A DNA stretch of 8,630 nt from an uncultured Eubacterium sp. GTDB taxonomy: Bacteria > Bacillota > Clostridia > Lachnospirales > Lachnospiraceae. The translations under genes and the position numbers were made by a program. The first letter of the stretch is position 1. The number at the start of each line of letters is the position of its first letter. The notes under the pieces were generated by a model. It worked only from the letters and a program-made list of their open reading frames with translations. It searched no databases and was not told where the DNA came from. Positions 6,939 through 8,630 of this stretch are shown piece by piece. Where the stretch lies: assembly GCA_905236295.1 (NCBI GenBank), contig CAJOQF010000158.1:1-8630 (forward strand), read 5' to 3'.

Positions 6939-6967
6939 AGTATACTAAAAACCTGTTAAATTGTAAA
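6939..6967 (-). promoter_or_regulatory. Promoter of the amino acid transporter operon
   Basis: The minus strand carries TTTACA (6962-6967) and TATACT (6939-6944) separated by exactly 17 bp, five of six matches to consensus in both boxes. The predicted start is near 6932, giving a leader of about 60 nt. The 147-bp spacer 6873-7019 holds no gene and no recognisable riboswitch, and I see no convincing terminator for the upstream hydrolase gene. Confidence 0.7.
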
Positions 6968-7019
6968 TATTTTTCTTTAAGAAGGAGGTAATAATTTTTT
7001 AATATTAGCCATATTAGTT

Positions 7020-8630
7020 TTAGGGTTTGACTATTATCTTTACAACCGCGTTTTTTGTTGCGGCCTTATACCGGTCATTTCCCTTTGCCGTCACTTTAAA
7101 CTTCAGTTTGTACGTTTTCTTTCCAAGCCCTTTCTTTACAGTGACCTTTCCAAGGCTTGATAAGGATATTCCCTTAACTCCCGAAAGCTTTTTAAACTTA
7201 AGCTTTGTCCCTGCGGTCGAGGTGGCCTTTATCTTAAAAGAAACAGCCTTCTTCTTTAACTTCTTATAGCTGATCTTTTTTGTCCTGGTCTTCACTGTAA
7301 TGATCTGTTTCTTCTTTTCGACAGATTCTTTGTAGCTGTAGCCTCTCTCGTAGAGAATCTCGTCGGAATACGTATAATCCTCATTGACTTTATAGATATT
7401 TACCGGCAATTGTCCCCTATACTCACCTGAATTTGCCGACAACGCCATATAGATGGCAGCTGTAACTCCGGGGCCGTATTTTCTCTTGTTTGTGTAGAGT
7501 GAAGCGTCACTAAATGCCATCGATCTAAGCCCTGCGTACGATACAATTATCGCGTCCGCATCATTGTATCTGGCGGCATCATACGGAAGCCATGCGCTAA
7601 TGAGCGTCACTTTTTTGTTCTTTGCATGTGCATAAGCTATGATCTCATCTGTTTTTTTGGATTTTTCGGTTACTGCCGGATCGATCTGTGCGGCATTAAA
7701 GACGTCCGAGATGACGACAATGCTATCAGCTCCGTCCACATAAGCCTCGATATCTTTACTATCCAGCATGTCGAAATCAGATACGTATTTTGTCCTGTCA
7801 GCTACAGCCTTTCCTTCCTTCTCAAGCTTAGAGACCGCATCGGAATATGCATATCCATCATCCGCAAGTTTGCTAAAGATCACTGTATTTCCTGCAAGCG
7901 GAAGTGTCCTGTTATCGTTTTTCAAAAGCGTGGTGCTTAGCTTTGCAAGCTCCCACTCTGTTTGAGTCGAAGCCTCATTCATCACATATTTGTCAACTTC
8001 CTCAACACGTTTTTCCACGTCAGAACCATCATATTTATCAAGAAGTCCCGACTCTTTCTTGACTCTCAAGATCCTCTTAACCGAATCATCGATCTCTGCC
8101 ATCATCTCTTTATCGGAATCAGCCATCTTAGAAAGAGTGTTGATATAATCATTCAGCTCGGTGAAGTAATTGTCCGAATATCTGCTAACCGGTTCAAGTA
8201 TAATATCCACTCCGGCTTTTATCGCAAGCTCTGCGGCATCATACTTGTCAATGTTTTTGGTTATGGCATCCATCTGCATTGAATCCGTGACAACTATACC
8301 ATCAAATCCGAGGTCATCCCTGAGCACGCCCTCCAATATATCATCCGAAAGAGTAGCCGGAAGATAAATCTTTTCTCCATCTGCTTTCGAAATATAGGTA
8401 TCACTTTCAATGGCCGGAAATTGTATATGCGCCGTCATGATAAAGTCCGCTCCACTGTCTATGCAGTATTTAAACGGAGCAAGGTCAACTGCTTTTATCT
8501 CCTCATAACTCTTGTTGATGAGCGGAAGTCCGGTGTGTGAATCCGTAGCCGTATCACCATGTCCCGGAAAATGCTTGAGCGTTGAATTGACATTTGCGTC
8601 ATCAAGCCCATTCATATAAAAGCATCCATA
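7020..8630 (-). CDS. NagZ-type glycoside hydrolase family 3 protein with basic C-terminal domain (5' end outside window)
   Basis: Probably a beta-N-acetylhexosaminidase acting on cell-wall amino sugars. The reading frame is open to the right edge, so the N-terminus and most of the front of the barrel are missing. Counting from the first visible Met (8615), KHFPGHGD (14-21) and DSH (25-27) form the NagZ signature; this Asp-His pair is the acid/base dyad in NagZ enzymes. Asp111 in GIVVTDSMQM is the expected nucleophile. Residues about 225-430 look like the second GH3 domain (LLKNDNRTLPL, then a Rossmann-like region), as in two-domain Bacillus NagZ. Residues about 433-531 are a very basic, beta-rich domain with roughly 30 lysines and almost no acidic residue. 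The protein is presumably exported, but a signal peptide cannot be seen. No partner gene for muropeptide recycling is visible. Confidence 0.88.
   Translation of the reverse strand, partial: YGCFYMNGLDDANVNSTLKHFPGHGDTATDSHTGLPLINKSYEEIKAVDLAPFKYCIDSGADFIMTAHIQFPAIESDTYISKADGEKIYLPATLSDDILEGVLRDDLGFDGIVVTDSMQMDAITKNIDKYDAAELAIKAGVDIILEPVSRYSDNYFTELNDYINTLSKMADSDKEMMAEIDDSVKRILRVKKESGLLDKYDGSDVEKRVEEVDKYVMNEASTQTEWELAKLSTTLLKNDNRTLPLAGNTVIFSKLADDGYAYSDAVSKLEKEGKAVADRTKYVSDFDMLDSKDIEAYVDGADSIVVISDVFNAAQIDPAVTEKSKKTDEIIAYAHAKNKKVTLISAWLPYDAARYNDADAIIVSYAGLRSMAFSDASLYTNKRKYGPGVTAAIYMALSANSGEYRGQLPVNIYKVNEDYTYSDEILYERGYSYKESVEKKKQIITVKTRTKKISYKKLKKKAVSFKIKATSTAGTKLKFKKLSGVKGISLSSLGKVTVKKGLGKKTYKLKFKVTAKGNDRYKAATKNAVVKIIVKP

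Noticed and set aside
6979..6990. GAAGGAGGTAAT on the plus strand, resembling a very strong ribosome binding site; read on the minus strand it resembles the anti-Shine-Dalgarno end of 16S rRNA
   Set aside because: No start codon follows at usable distance on the plus strand, and a ten-base match in an intergenic region is not enough to claim an RNA with anti-SD function.
1..8630. A previously undescribed multi-gene system (defence, mobile element, CRISPR, toxin-antitoxin)
   Set aside because: All coding sequence is accounted for by Rnf, an amino acid ABC importer and a GH3 enzyme; no repeats, integrase, nuclease or unassigned gene remains.

Overview
The window looks like a piece of chromosome from a low-to-moderate GC anaerobic Firmicute, most likely a Lachnospiraceae relative (Butyrivibrio/Roseburia-like). 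The evidence is the rnfC-D-G-E-A gene order typical of Clostridia, strong AGGAGG ribosome binding sites, very AT-rich spacers between AT-poorer genes, and a lysine-rich surface domain of a kind I associate with Lachnospiraceae exported proteins. The genus is an inference. Every gene I can support lies on the minus strand, so transcription runs from high to low coordinates.

Reading in the direction of transcription: (1) 8630-7020 is the 3' part of a gene for a NagZ-type family 3 glycoside hydrolase with a basic C-terminal domain; its N-terminus lies beyond the right edge. (2) 6967-4440 is a self-contained glutamine/polar amino acid ABC importer. It has a good sigma-A-type promoter, a lipoprotein binding protein (GlnH-like), an intercistronic hairpin, a permease (GlnP-like), an ATPase (GlnQ-like) whose start overlaps the permease by 26 bp, and a strong intrinsic terminator whose stem includes the ATPase stop codon. 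(3) 4330-4185 is an AT-rich control region with an extended -10 promoter, an 18-bp near-palindrome resembling clostridial Rex operators, and a tandem repeat of TTTGTGAAA (minus strand) at the predicted transcript start. (4) 4184-1 holds rnfC, rnfD, rnfG, rnfE and the first 140 codons of rnfA, tightly packed and translationally coupled. rnfB is expected just beyond the left edge.

The Rnf complex moves electrons between reduced ferredoxin and NAD+ through FMN, flavin and Fe-S centres and couples this to Na+ or H+ pumping. The visible subunits keep their key residues: two four-cysteine clusters in RnfC, SGAT-type flavinylation threonines in RnfD and RnfG, and paired membrane cysteines in RnfE and RnfA. 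The unusual parts are a roughly 70-residue Ala/Pro/Lys/Glu tail on RnfE and the possible Rex control of the operon. I see no mobile element, CRISPR array, RNA gene or clearly new multi-gene system; the content is conserved metabolism with a few details worth checking.
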